Origin: Vigna angularis
Taxonomy: Eukaryota > Streptophyta > Magnoliopsida > Fabales > Fabaceae
Length of the DNA stretch: 64,000 nucleotides
Assembly: GCF_016808095.1 (NCBI RefSeq)
Contig: NC_068971.1
Span: 23,734,501 to 23,798,500 of the forward strand
Direction: 5' to 3'
In this document: positions 50,458 to 61,690 of the stretch, piece by piece
Numbering within the stretch: position 1 is the stretch's first letter
Layout: each line of letters opens with the position of its first letter
Made by a program: the position numbers and the translations under genes
The notes under the pieces: generated by a model
Database searches by the model: none
Seen by the model: only the letters and a program-made list of their open reading frames with translations
What the model was told of the DNA's origin: nothing

Positions 50458-50909
50458 TGGCCGATAATCTCAACCATCGTGTGTGGATGTATGACCGTTG
50501 TAATAGCATTATAAGAGGTTTGAAGGTAACTTTTGTCGAAGGAGTTGAGTTTTTGCACAACGCTCAACCATATAAATATTACGCTCTTGATGGAGGGATT
50601 CGATGTCCATGCTTGAAGTGCGAATGTACACGAATTTTGAAAGATGATGTCGTCAAAGTTCACCTATACCAAAAAGGTTTCATGACAAATTACAAGATTT
50701 GGACATTTCATGGTGAAGAAATACCTTCTACCTCGACTGCTGGTGATAATTGGCTAGCTTCAGGTTCGAACACTTTTGTATGTACATATGAGATAGATGA
50801 AATTATTCATATGCAAGAGATGGTGAACAATGCTCTTGGTCGACATGGTGAAGAAGAAGCGTACGATTGTCCTAATGAGGAGTCTCCAAATGAAACAGAT
50901 TTTGGATAG
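50458..50909 (+). CDS. Transposase-associated domain ORF, copy B
   Basis: Almost identical to copy A (for example STSTAGD in place of STSTVGD) and ending in the same NETDFG stop at the next junction. It shares the CACAA change at the acceptor site with A. The full 150-residue frame is intact. Confidence 0.55.
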
Positions 50910-51155
50910 GCTAGAGAGTTTCCTTTGGTCAATGGGTAACAGATTTTGCACTCTATTATTAATAGAGAATAATTTAGTCCTTCATTGTTGAATAGGATTG
51001 ACCAATTGAGCAAGATATTTGATTGGAAAGTACACTTTGTACACTCATAACCATAACGGTACATCTCATTTTGAGTTGTAGAACTTATTTTGTAAATGAA
51101 TGTGAACTCACTTTTGTGTGACTGAACATCATTTTGTTTTGGCTTGTCACAGAAC

Positions 51156-54100
51156 ATGGCCGATAATCTCAATCATCGTGTGTGGATGTATGACCGTTGT
51201 TATAGCATTAGAAGAGGTTTGAAGGCAACTTTTGTCGAAGGAGTTGAGTTTTTGCACAACGCTCAAACGTATAAATATTATGCTCTTCATGGAGGGATTC
51301 GATGTCCATGCTTGAAGTGCGAATGTACACGAATTTTGAAAGATGATGTCGTCAAAGTTCACCTATACCAAAAAGGTTTCATGACAAATTACAATATTTG
51401 GACATTTCATGGTGAAGAAATACCTTCTACCTCGACTGTTGGTGATAATTGGCTAGCTTCAGGTTCGAACACTTTTGTATGTACATATGAGATAGATGAA
51501 ATTATTCATATGCAAGAGATGGTCAACAATGCTCTTGGTCGACATGGTCAAGAAGAAGCATACGATTGTCCTAATGAGGAGTCTCCAAATGAAACGACTC
51601 AATAGTTTTATAATTTATTGACAGAGGCAAATCAACCTGTATTTGAAGGGTCAATTGAGTCAAAATTGTCAGTGTGCATTAAACTTATGGCTTTTAAATC
51701 TAATTGGAATGTTCTCAATCAAGCCTTTGACTTCATTTCAAAGCTCGTTTTAGGTTTATCACTACCAAAAAATTATTTGCCAACGAATTTTTATGAAGCC
51801 AAAAGGTGTGTTTCAAAACTGGATTGAAAGCAAAGAAGATCGATTGTTGTTTGAATGGATGTATTCTTTTTTATGACAACGAGAATGGGAAAAATGATGC
51901 ATCGTTGGTCGAATGCAAGTTCTATGGACATCCTCGATTTCAGACAATGCATCCAGGACGGACGCAAAGAAAACCACTTACATTCAAGTCCATGTTCTAC
52001 TTGCCGATCATTCCCAGATTACAAAGAATGTTCGCTTCAATGCAAATAACACAACACATGACATGGCATGATGGTAACAAAATTGAAGGAGTGTTGCGTC
52101 ATCCTTTTGATGATGAAGCTTGGAAGCACTTCAATCGTAAACATCCATCCTTTGCTAGTGATCCTCGTAACTTGCGACCTGGTCTATGTTCGGATGAGTT
52201 TACTCCTTACATTCAGGCGTCCGCATCACCATATTCATGTTGGCCGATGATTTTCACCCCCTACAATCTTCTGCTTGAGACGTGTATGACAAAGCCTTAC
52301 ATGTTTTTAACGTGTATAATACCAAGTCCATCTAATCCCAAGGCATCCATAGACGTTTATTTGGAGCCTTTGATTGATGATTTGAAGAAGTTGTGGAGTG
52401 GTATTTGGACATATGATGTTTCAAGGAAACAAAATTTTTTCATGAGAGTAGCTTTGATGTGGACTATTAATGACTTTCCCGCATATGGCATGTTATCCGG
52501 TTGGAACACGTATGGTCGATTAGCTTGTCCGCATTGCATGGAGCACACAAAGACATTTTTTTAGTTATGGTCGCAAAAGTTCTTGGTTTGGCTGCCATTG
52601 AAGGTTCTTATGTAGTAAGCACCCATTTAGGCGAAACAAAAAAGCTTTTTGCAAAGGCAAGTTGAAACAGATATGCCCCTCCACCCCCCAAGCTTAGTCC
52701 ATCACAAGTCTGGAGAAGAGTCGAACATCTCCCAAAAGTGACTGAAAGTGGTGTGATTAGGATTGAAGGGTATGGGGAGTGGCATAATTGGACTAAGAGG
52801 GGCATTTTTTGGGATCTTCCATATTGGAAAGATAATTTGCTAAGACATAACCTAGTTGTCATGCATATAGAAAAAAATTTCTTTGACAACATCTTCAATA
52901 CAGTAATGAATGTTAGTGACAAGACCAAAGATAATAAAAACGTACGAAAAGATTTATCTTTATATTGTTCACGAAGAGACTTGGAGTTGAAGGCACTAGA
53001 TAACGGGAGGTCACTGAAATCAAAAGCAAATTACACATTAACAAAAGACGAGGCTAAAATAGTATGTCGGTGGATGAAGGACCTTACAAAGCTAGATGGT
53101 TATTCTTCAAACTTGGCCAGATGTGCTAATATTGAAAAGGGAAGCATTCAAGGTATGAAGAGTCATGATTGCCATGTATTTATGGAGAGTTTAATCCCTC
53201 TTGCGTTTAGTTGTTTGTCAATGCATGTCTAAATCCACTCGTAGAAATCAGTCACTTCTTTAAATATTTGTGCTCCACGACACTCAAGGCAGATTCGCTT
53301 AGAAAGTTGGAGGAAAATATTTCAATCATTCTTTGCAAATTGGAAAGAGTATTCCCTCCTGCATTCTTTGATTCAATGGAACATCTTCCAATTCATCTTC
53401 CTTATGAAGCATGGCTTGGTGGACCTATGCAATATAGGTGGATGTATCCATTTGAAAGGTTTATGGGAGAATCAAAACGTTCAGTTAAGAATAAAGTCAG
53501 AGTAGAAGGATCAATTTGTGCAGCTTACTTGCATCGTGAGACAACATACTTTTGTTCACATTATTTCAAGAATTTCATGTTGTAATCCAAAATGTTAGGA
53601 ATGAAACAATGGCAAAACAAAAGATCTCACTCAACATTGTCAGTGTTTCGATAACTTGGCTGTCACACAGGCAAGGAGCTAAGTCATTGGTTGACTGATG
53701 CTGAATTCAACTCTGCGCATGTCCATGTCTTGATCAATTGTACTGAAGTTAAACCCTACCTTGAGTATGTCCCAATCCGATTTATTAACTTTCTAATGCT
53801 AACATTTCTATTCTTACTTATTGTGTTTATATTTAACAGCTCATTTGTTGTGGCTGAGCATATTCCAGAAGGAAGTGCTTCTGGCCGAATTCACTCAGAG
53901 TTTCCTCATTGGTTTAGATATCAAGTATGTACATGTTTCCTAGACATCATTTAGATGTTTTATTACACTTCATGTCCCTAATGGTGGCATTCTTATAGGT
54001 TTATAATCATCCTTTAACTCCAACAATTCAAGATTTAAGGTATTTGGCAAATTGGCCCATGAGATGCGTCAAAGAGTGACACACGTACTTTGTCAATGGG

Positions 54101-54425
54101 TACAAATTTCACACATATGCATGGTCCAAAGGAAAGAAGACAACTAATTGTGGTGTGTACGTCAAGGGCATCACAGATGGTGGTCACGATGACTTTTATG
54201 GGATAATACAGAAAATATACGAGTTAGAGTACAACACTTTAAGTTGACGAAATGTCACATGCCAATGAACATATTGAATTTGAACGTGTATCAGGATTGC
54301 ATGACCCTAATGGTGATTTTGAAGAATTACAAGGACAAATACAAGAAGAAGGAGGAGGAGGAGATGATGAGTCAAATGATGACAACAATGAAAATTTTGA
54401 CAGCAACAATGGTGATGATTGAAAG
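51156..54425 (+). pseudogene. TNP2-type transposase of the second CACTA element
   Basis: Copy C of the triplicated exon is the gene's 5' end, with an intact CACAG acceptor. It runs into NETTQ and a TAG, then LTEANQPVFEGS. The frame shifts near 51826, and the TNP2 core follows: LPIIPRLQRMF, SDPRNLRPGLCSDEFTPY, INDFPAYGMLSGW, CPHCMEH. After a frame-broken stretch (52560-52740) come IFWDLPYWKDN and HIEKNFFDNIFN, then a DUF4218-like part (LERVFPPAFFDSMEHLPIHL, QYRWMYPFERFMGE) and RIHSEFPHWFRYQ. The DUF4216-like end is short (NCGVYVKGITDG...EYNTLS) and joins an acidic Asp/Asn tail ending at 54425. At least four stops or frameshifts make it non-functional. Confidence 0.87.
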
Positions 54426-54639
54426 TGCACATATATTGTGCTTTCTACAGACTCTAATGTTCCAATAGTTCACATACATTGTGCTTTCTCCAAACTGTAA
54501 TTTAGAAAGATATGATGTATTGGATAGTAATGGATAGTAAACTCCCCATTCACTTAATTTTGAAAAGTAATGGATATTCATCTTTTGTGTCATGAGTAAA
54601 TAATTTAATTTGATTTCATTGATAACAATTTTATTGCAG

Positions 54640-55070
54640 TAATAATAGGAGAACGACCATCACATCTTGATAAAGGAAAGGTCGTAGCAAAACCTAAGAG
54701 GAAATGACAGCCAAAATATATAATAAGGATTCCTACATTTGTTGCGTCCCAACATGCCTGCATTATACCGAATGTTGGACCCTCACATGTTGTAGACCGT
54801 CATGTTCTTTCCACACCACACCCTCCTATTCATCCCTCACTAGAACCTGCTATTTTATCCACACTAGACCCTACTATTCTTCCCCCACCTGCATTTCTTG
54901 GGACACCTATAGATCCTTCTTTTATACCCTTCTCTCCTCCATACCGCCGTCTGATGATCATCCCACACCATCTACTGATTAGGATTCGGCTTGTGATGAT
55001 GGTGTTGACCCTATTGCTATTGATCGACCGATGATTGAACCTTATGGGAATTACCAGCGAACAGTCCTTC
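54640..55070 (+). pseudogene. Stub of the second gene of CACTA element 2
   Basis: After the transposase, the plus strand reads VIIGERPSHLDKGKVVAKPK, then a Pro-rich stretch (PSHVVDRH, PAILSTLDPTILPPPAFLG, PIDPSFIPFSPPYR) with stops. The position matches the second CACTA gene, but the DNA-binding part is missing, probably through internal deletion. I do not recognise a domain. Confidence 0.4.
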
Positions 55071-55319
55071 GGTATTTATCGATGGTCATATTCCGTCGAT
55101 AATGGTTACCGACACCAGTATTATCGATGGAATACTAGTTGTTGGTAATCTATCGATAAATGTTGATTACTAACGAAATATATCTCTTAGCGACGGAATT
55201 AGACCGTCGGTAATACCAACTCTTGTTGTAGTTCAAGTTCAAAAGTTTTGTTTCTCTTTGTTTTTCAAAATTTCATTCTTGGAGTAGGCTTCTATGCAGA
55301 AAACGGGCAGCAAAATGTT

Positions 55320-55670
55320 TAACGTAAGACAAAACTAAGAAGGGGATGAATTAGTTCGAGTTAAAAATCGCTTCCCTTTAAACAAATTTTTTCTTTTAAA
55401 AATTTCTTTGATAAAACTGAAAACTTACTTTGATTAAAAGCAAATAAATGAAGTAGAGAAGGAAAGAAAAAAATTACTCAAGTAATTTTTATAGTGGTTC
55501 GAATTAAAAGATCTATGTCCAGTTGTTAATCTCTCTAAAAGATATTAACTTTTTCACTAAAATGAATAATAAATTACAATAGAAAAATAAATATGAGATT
55601 AGAAAACATCTCTCTTAACATATAAAGATGACCAACACCTTCTTTTAATACACAAAAAATGAACAACTTG
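55320..55670. repeat. Dispersed repeat, copy B
   Basis: It matches 44637-44950 in the same orientation (see copy A) from GAAGGGGATGAATTAG to GAAAACATCTCTCTTAACATATAAAGATG. The TAATCGATTA cluster of copy A is absent. The two copies flank the second CACTA element. Confidence 0.55.
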
Positions 55671-55689
55671 ATTTTGTTTGGTTCTCCTT

Positions 55690-56213
55690 TATTGCTTGGT
55701 TCTAGCTCTGACTCTGCAGGTGCATGTTGTGGTGCAGGTTCTTATGTATAGTCTTGTTGTCCTGTTTCACCACCATTACACTCCCCTTGAAAGAAAGGAT
55801 TGTCCCCTGGCCAAGCTACGAGCTCTCTGAATTGGTCTAGGTTATGCAGCAAATAGGTTTATTGTTATGGAGTTGGTTCAAGAAGTCATAGAAAATCTAA
55901 TGAAGGGAAATTTGGGCCTTGTGGCTTGCTGCCAACTATTGTTGCATGTATGCAATTCGGGTTGTGATAGAATTAATTGCATCAATAGGACATAAGTTGA
56001 ATCAAGTATTTATTCCTGTGGTTGTTGTGGTTGCTCGGCTTCCTCAATGGCTTGAGCGGTTGCATCATGAGTGGGGGATGTGGTGGCACTCCTTGCTTCT
56101 ATTGCCTCTTCTTCATGGTCCAGTGGGTTGACGCAATGAACTCTTATATAAGCATGGGTGATATGCAGCCTCAACCTCCTTCTTGGATGCTCTAGAATCA
56201 CCATGCCTTGCAT
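55690..56213 (-). pseudogene. C-terminal remnant of a putative plant transposon protein
   Basis: On the minus strand MQGMVILEHPRRRLRLHITH continues AYIRVHCVNPLDHEEEAIEA, ending QPQQPQE and a stop. After frame breaks, FRELVAWPGDNPFFQGE and EPAPQHAPAESELEPSNK follow. The sequence of a basic, then Ala/Glu-rich, then Gly/Pro/Glu-rich tail resembles C-termini of 'putative plant transposon protein' ORFs. The identification is tentative. Confidence 0.35.
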
Positions 56214-56786
56214 TTTGCGAAGGCTAGTTAGAGGCTTAGGAAGCTAAGGGGATTTACTGTAATAGAATTTATAGAGCAATAAGCAGTTGTATGAATTAAC
56301 TAAAAATTTGGGGGCAACAGGGATAACTGTCAGATACAAGTCGAACTAAAATGTAGTACACATTTCATATCATTAAAGAACTATAATTAGGGTGGTAATT
56401 TAAAAGAAATAGAATAACCAACCCAGAGATCCATGGCAGGAGAATTGATCCCTTTTTTCAACTTTATAAAGAGTTTACCATCATAGATTTCATGAAAAAA
56501 TTCCCTGCAGATACCCAAAATAATGTTGTTAAACATGCCATTATTTTAAGGAAATCTTGTGAAAAAATACTACTACTAAACAACAACAAGCCTTGTTTGA
56601 TTAGATAAGGGCAATAACATAGGATCAACTTTTTTCAAATAAATTCCCTCTGCCAACAATCACTATTGCAAACTAGAAAAAAAAAATTAGTCCACACAAA
56701 AATAAGTTCCTAAAAATGTGCATATGAAACAAGTTTTGATGAATATATTATATGTACCTCTCTAGCCCAAGGAATGAGGCAAGTGA

Positions 56787-56912
56787 GTCGTGTGCCATGT
56801 CAAAGGCCCTTGAAGGGTAAAGAAGCCTAATTGAGGTAAGAACTCCAATCAATGCAGGAACCCCTCATTCAAGAGCAAATTGAACTTGAGCTTCATATGT
56901 ATCTCTTGGTGC
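56787..56912 (-). pseudogene. Fragment of a PMT-type methyltransferase gene
   Basis: The minus strand reads APRDTYEAQVQFALE, a TGA where Arg is expected, then GVPALIGVLTSIRLLYPSRA and FDMAH. This matches the conserved AdoMet-binding region of the plant PMT (pectin-type, Golgi) methyltransferase family. The similarity stops abruptly on both sides; I could not find further exons. It is a gene fragment, possibly carried by a transposon. Confidence 0.6.
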
Positions 56913-57061
56913 ATTTGCTTTTGAATAGTTAGCGCAAGCACATTATCCTTCTTTACGTGAATTTGGGTTTATCTTCTTTCTTGTCTCTTTCTTTCTTTGA
57001 CTTGACATGCTCATTTTTCTGAAAGCATGCAATTGAGTTATGATATTCCTCTCGACTAATA

Positions 57062-57975
57062 TTTTGAAGCAACAACACAAGTGTCAACAAATAAAACATA
57101 ATCTAGTCAATCTTCCCTAAACGCAATGCCCTTGCCTCAATCTCAATCTTCTGACGATGCAAGATTTTGTGCTAAGAATCACGATGAAACTCACGGTAGA
57201 GCGTTTTGTTTCAATCACAAGAAAGAATAGAGGAATTTAGGGATTTGGGGATGAATAGAGAAGAGAGTTTGTAGATCAATTTACAGGACTACAAAACCTA
57301 CCGGATAAAGGAAGAACTCTCCTAGGTGAACGCAATGTCTAACAAGGATGAGTGAGCGTAACAAGAACAGACTTAACATGCATCATCATATTATTCATTG
57401 AATTTGACAATTTCAGCACTAAAACAAACTTCTGATGCATGCTTTAATATGTAACCATCGTAACTTTAATCTGAAATAAGAGACAGAGCATCCATAAACA
57501 CTTTAGTTTTTCACAAAATTGACATGCAAGCACTAAGTTCAAATCTTTATGGAAAAACTTTGTGCTTGATTATTCTTTATCTTTGAAATGATAAGTATAT
57601 ATAATGCTTCATAATCACTTTATTAACACAATTCAACATGCGAATGTAGTTCCATAAAAGGGGTGTTTAAGTCGCAAGTTGGGGCAAGAACGAACCCTAA
57701 TGTATGAAAAAAAAAAGTTAAAAGAAAATTAAATGATCAAGTTGTACATACTAGATGAATGCAAATGAAAAAACTGAGATTATGAGAGCAAAATGATTCG
57801 AGAAGGTAGTGGAATGAAGATTAAGAGGATTCTGGAGGGTTTTAGAGATTCTGAGAATGAGTAGAGTGGTAGAGGTGAGTAGTGGGTTTTAAATGAAACA
57901 TTTTATATAAGGGTCACTGATACGCTGTCATTCAAGCTATCAAATTAATACTATTTTTCAAGGCAACTTTACTAT
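57062..57975. other. AT-rich intergenic DNA, no gene seen
   Basis: No long frame, RNA gene or repeat found. Confidence 0.5.
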
Positions 57976-58070
57976 TGTCAAGTCAGTAGTCAAGAAAGTA
58001 TATAGGATTAAAGTAACCCTGAGTTAGTCAGTAGTCAAGAAAGTAGATTGGATTAAAGTAACCCTGAGTT
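57976..58070. repeat. Two-copy tandem repeat, period about 47 bp
   Basis: GTCAGTAGTCAAGAAAGTA and GGATTAAAGTAACCCTGAGTT occur twice in succession. The second copy runs into TGTCTCCCAACGAATACGG. Confidence 0.85.
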
Positions 58071-59349
58071 GTCTCCCAACGAATACGGAATTGCTTTTTA
58101 ATATTTGACTCTTATGAATGTTATGCAATGCTCAAGAATAGAACTGAGAAACTATGCTAATGGAGTTAATATTTGTAGAATGTTTGAAGAACAAAGAGGA
58201 AACTTAGAAAAGATAATGATGAAATAGGATAATTCCACTATTTTTCCAAGATAGATTCATTATTGGTTATCCACAAATCATTACTCAATTGATTATTGTT
58301 CAAGTTTAAAGTTAATTAAAGTACATTCTTAATTAATTTGAGGGCGATCATGTAATTAACCAAAGTAGATTCTCAATCAAATGCAAGACCTTTCTAATCG
58401 TATGAAAGATCCTAAATTCAATCAAAGTACATTCTTAGTCAAACCTATAAACCCTTGAACTCATATGATTAATATGCATGTAGATTCAAACACCTTATGA
58501 TGCAAAAATCATTCCTTTTAATATGATTGAGAGATGAAAGACATAGAAGAAGAATAACTTAAATCAATAATCAAAAGAAACAAATTCATTAATTCAACTT
58601 AACCTCATAATCCATAATGAAATTACAGTGGAATAGTCCTAGAAGCATAGTCGTCCATGAAGGGAGTGAAACACATGGTAAAATAAAAGTGAAAGGAATG
58701 GTGGATGCTAGCTTCCAAGGAGGAATCTGAGAGAATGAATGAGTTATGATTTTTACCTCCCTTGAGTCTCTTGGCTTGATTGAGCTTGGACTCAGAATCT
58801 TTTGTTGATAAGATCTTTTATCTTATATATAATATCTTCCAAATATTTAATAAATTTAATCGGTTTTTGAGAATATTTGATAATATCTTTTCTAGATTCA
58901 AAAAGATTTAGCAAATATTATCTTTTAATATTTATTGATATAGTTAAATAAGGTAATTATTTAACAATATCAAATAAAATATCTTAAGATATATTTTCTC
59001 CAAATTATCTTTTAAAATATCTAACAGATTTAAACTTGTTCAAAATTACATTTCAACCCTTTTTATTTCATTCAAAATTGCACAGAAATTCAGAAATTTC
59101 CTATAATTGCACTTACCCTTTTCTTTCTTTTCAAAATTGCAATTAAAACTTTAATTCCAGTTGCATCAACAAACATTAGACCATCCAAAATAATTTTTGC
59201 AACTAAAAGCACATTTTAAACCTCTTTAATTCGGCAAACCCGATAAAGTCAATCATCACAAATCTTATTCAAATCAAACATTTAAGCACAATTATTCCAC
59301 TAAAAATTTGAAATTAAGTCTAAAATGTGAGCATAAATATGCACCATCA
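58060..59349 (-). mobile_element. Probable LTR-retrotransposon remnant, minus strand
   Basis: The minus strand starts TGATGGTGCATATTTATGC (59349 downwards), like the beginning of some large gypsy LTRs. The other end carries TTGGGAGACAACTCAGGG, a phrase I associate with legume Athila-type elements. No coding region or clear TG...CA pair was found, so borders and family are tentative. Confidence 0.35.
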
Positions 59350-59649
59350 GTTAGCCTTTCAAAGTTAAAAATTTTAAACTCGTTGTTTCTCACCCGCGAG
59401 TGGCGGCTTAAGTGCCAACTCTGCCGCTTGAGTTGTAGGCTTAGTTAGATTTTTGAAAGTGCACTCATGGTCAAATTTCTGCGAATCCTTCTAGAATGAT
59501 CTAATCTTTCTTTTATTCTACAAGCTTCCTAACTATGCAAACATCATGCAATTATGACAAAATTTAAATCTAATCATGCAACAAGAAAACTATCAAATAA
59601 TGCAACAACTAATAACTAAACAAAACAATAAAATTATTTAAATCAACGA

Positions 59650-60260
59650 AGCCCTCGGTCAAGGATGATTCAAGTCGACTCTTGGTTAGGAATGACTTAG
59701 GCCAACCCTAGGTCAAGGATGCATCGGGCCGACTCTTTGTGAAGGACGACTCGAACCAATCCCCAATCGAAAAAGATTCAAGTCGACCATTGGTTGAGGA
59801 TGACTTGGTCGACCCTCGACCGAGGACGACTCGACCCAACCCTTTATTGAGGACGATTCGGGTCAATAATCAGTCCGAGATGACTTGAGTCAATCTTCGA
59901 TTAGAAGTTATTCTAGACAATCCTCAATTAGGGACAACTCGAGCCGACCCTCTACCAATTACCAGTTGAACTTATCTTGAACCGTGACTCGAAGAGATCT
60001 TCAGTCAGGGTCAACTTAGCTAATGTTTGGTCTTGGTCATGTCAGCCTCGACCGACTTGAGCCGACCTTCATCTTGGGACGACATACATACAATCAGAAC
60101 TGACTCGAGATGACTTCCCTTTGGGATCACCTCTGTAGGGGCATATTCAAGATGACCTTCTAATGAGACCGATGTTGGCCAACATTCAATCAAAACTAAC
60201 TCCAATCGACCTTCAACTAAGACTGACCTTTCTTCAAGACCAACTCATGTCTACCTTCAA
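59650..60260. repeat. Decayed minisatellite, unit about 27 bp, roughly 20 copies
   Basis: A unit near CGGTYGAGGAYGACTCGAGY followed by CGACCCT recurs, for example GTCAAGGATGATTCAAGTCG, GTTGAGGATGACTTGGTCG, ACCGAGGACGACTCGACCC and ATTGAGGACGATTCGGGTC. Divergence between units is large, mostly C/T and G/A changes. The 61-codon minus frame within it is a by-product. Confidence 0.75.
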
Positions 60261-60299
60261 CCTCTTATTCAACCGCATTGACTCGATTTAAACTCACAT

Positions 60300-61690
60300 T
60301 AATTTTAAATTTTTAAAATTTCATAAAATGATGTAATCTAAATCAAAGTCAAATCCAATTAAGTAAATTAAAATTTTGATTTTTTTAAAATTCAAAAATA
60401 TTATCCATATATAAATTCAAATAAATTAAATTCTAAATCTAAAAATATAAATTTAAGTTTGAAATAAATCCATTTAAATAAACTTAAAATAATATAAATT
60501 TAAATTATTATAGATTAGATCTCGAATCTTTTATCATCCTTAAATAAAACTAATGCCACGTACACTGACAAACAATGAATCATTGACCGGAAGTATTTCC
60601 ATGTGTGACAAAGTGAACTAAAATCACATAACTCATAATTACTCAAGCCAACAAAAACCCTAAATATAAAATATTTAATCTCTTCGTTAAGCAGTGAAAG
60701 AAACATCACAATTAATTAAATAGTCACATGTGCCATTGACCTTAAGAAGTAAATGCAAAACCAGCGAACTCCACAAAACTATAACGACTCAAAGACACCT
60801 CAAATAAAACCAACTTAAAAGATAATGTCAAATAATCTCCAACTTAAAAGATAATGTCAAACAATATCCTTTTATATTACATTAACTCCTTTTGTATTTA
60901 CTTGTTCCTTGAGAATGCCCACATGTTGACGCTGATATAGCCTCATGACTCCTCAAGATGTTGGAAAAATAGTATCTTTAATGCTTGAGGAAATTGACTT
61001 GAATTCAGATATCGTTAATTTATCAAAATAAGACTAAATACATATCTTTTTAGAATAGACTAAAATATGAATTATTTAATAAATGTGTCAACTATTTAGT
61101 TTAATTAAACTAAACATAGATAAATAACATAATATAAATTTGTAATTTAACAGTTAAATTGAAAAAACATTCAGTTACAAATAATTTAACATTCGATAAA
61201 AATTGACTGCACCTATCAACATTATTGTTCACATTAATGAGTAACATTAATAACATATCACTTCCAAGCACAATGAATCTTAAACTCCTTATGCACTGAT
61301 GGAATTCACAATTTACAATCTCCAGCGTACATGAAGGCTGTCTACGTAAAACATAGGCATATATTATTTGAACCCCGCAAGTTTATCAAAGAAAAAGCTA
61401 CTTTTGATTAAAATAAAAACCATATATAAACCAGATACAGATAAAAATATGGTGTTGGCAACCATAAAAGTTGAAATGAATTACAGCAATCATAACCAAG
61501 ATGCTTTGCAACTAAATCTAAAGATGAACAAAACCTTGCCCATTTCAATTTCATGACAAATGAAACATAAAATACTGCCTAATAATGCTGGATCATGAGC
61601 CACATCACACTATCAACACAGTATTCTTAAAACATTAACCCCACTGTCAAGGCAAGCATTTAGCAAGAATGACAACAGCACCCTTCGCAA
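60300..61690. other. AT-rich intergenic DNA and 3' flank of the Alba gene
   Basis: No gene or repeat found. Bases 61260-61690 would contain the 3' untranslated region of the minus-strand Alba-type gene, but no polyadenylation site can be fixed by eye. Confidence 0.5.

Larger units (their letters stand above)
49500..51597 (+). repeat. Tandem triplication, 699-701 bp per unit, of the N-terminal transposase exon
   Basis: Units A (49500-50200), B (50201-50899) and C (50900 to about 51597) each start TTTTGGATAGGCTAGAGAG and contain the tail of an intron plus one exon. A and B differ at only a few sites; C differs from both at more. The junctions fuse GAAACAGA at the exon's end to TTTTGGATAGG at the next unit's start. 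All three keep a full-length open frame (MADNLNHRVWMYDR...). Confidence 0.93.
45753..55233 (+). mobile_element. Second CACTA element, plus strand, decayed
   Basis: The left end CACTACAAGAAAGAG (45753) faces a degenerate complement at the right (CTCTTGTTGTAGT, ending about 55233). Subterminal regions on both sides have repeated TTACC-type words, such as TTGCCGGTAAAG on the left and the TTACCGACAC and CCGTCGGTAATACC words on the right. Between them lie a leader with likely introns, a triplicated transposase exon, a decayed TNP2 gene and a stub of a second gene. Flanking trinucleotides (ATG, CAA) do not match, so the exact right border is uncertain. Confidence 0.75.

Noticed and set aside
45753..55233. 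Exact 3-bp target duplication for the second CACTA element
   Set aside because: The flanking triplets ATG and CAA differ and the right terminus is degenerate, so I do not claim one.
60020..60205. 61-codon minus frame in the minisatellite
   Set aside because: By-product of the 27-bp repeat; no similarity to any family I know.
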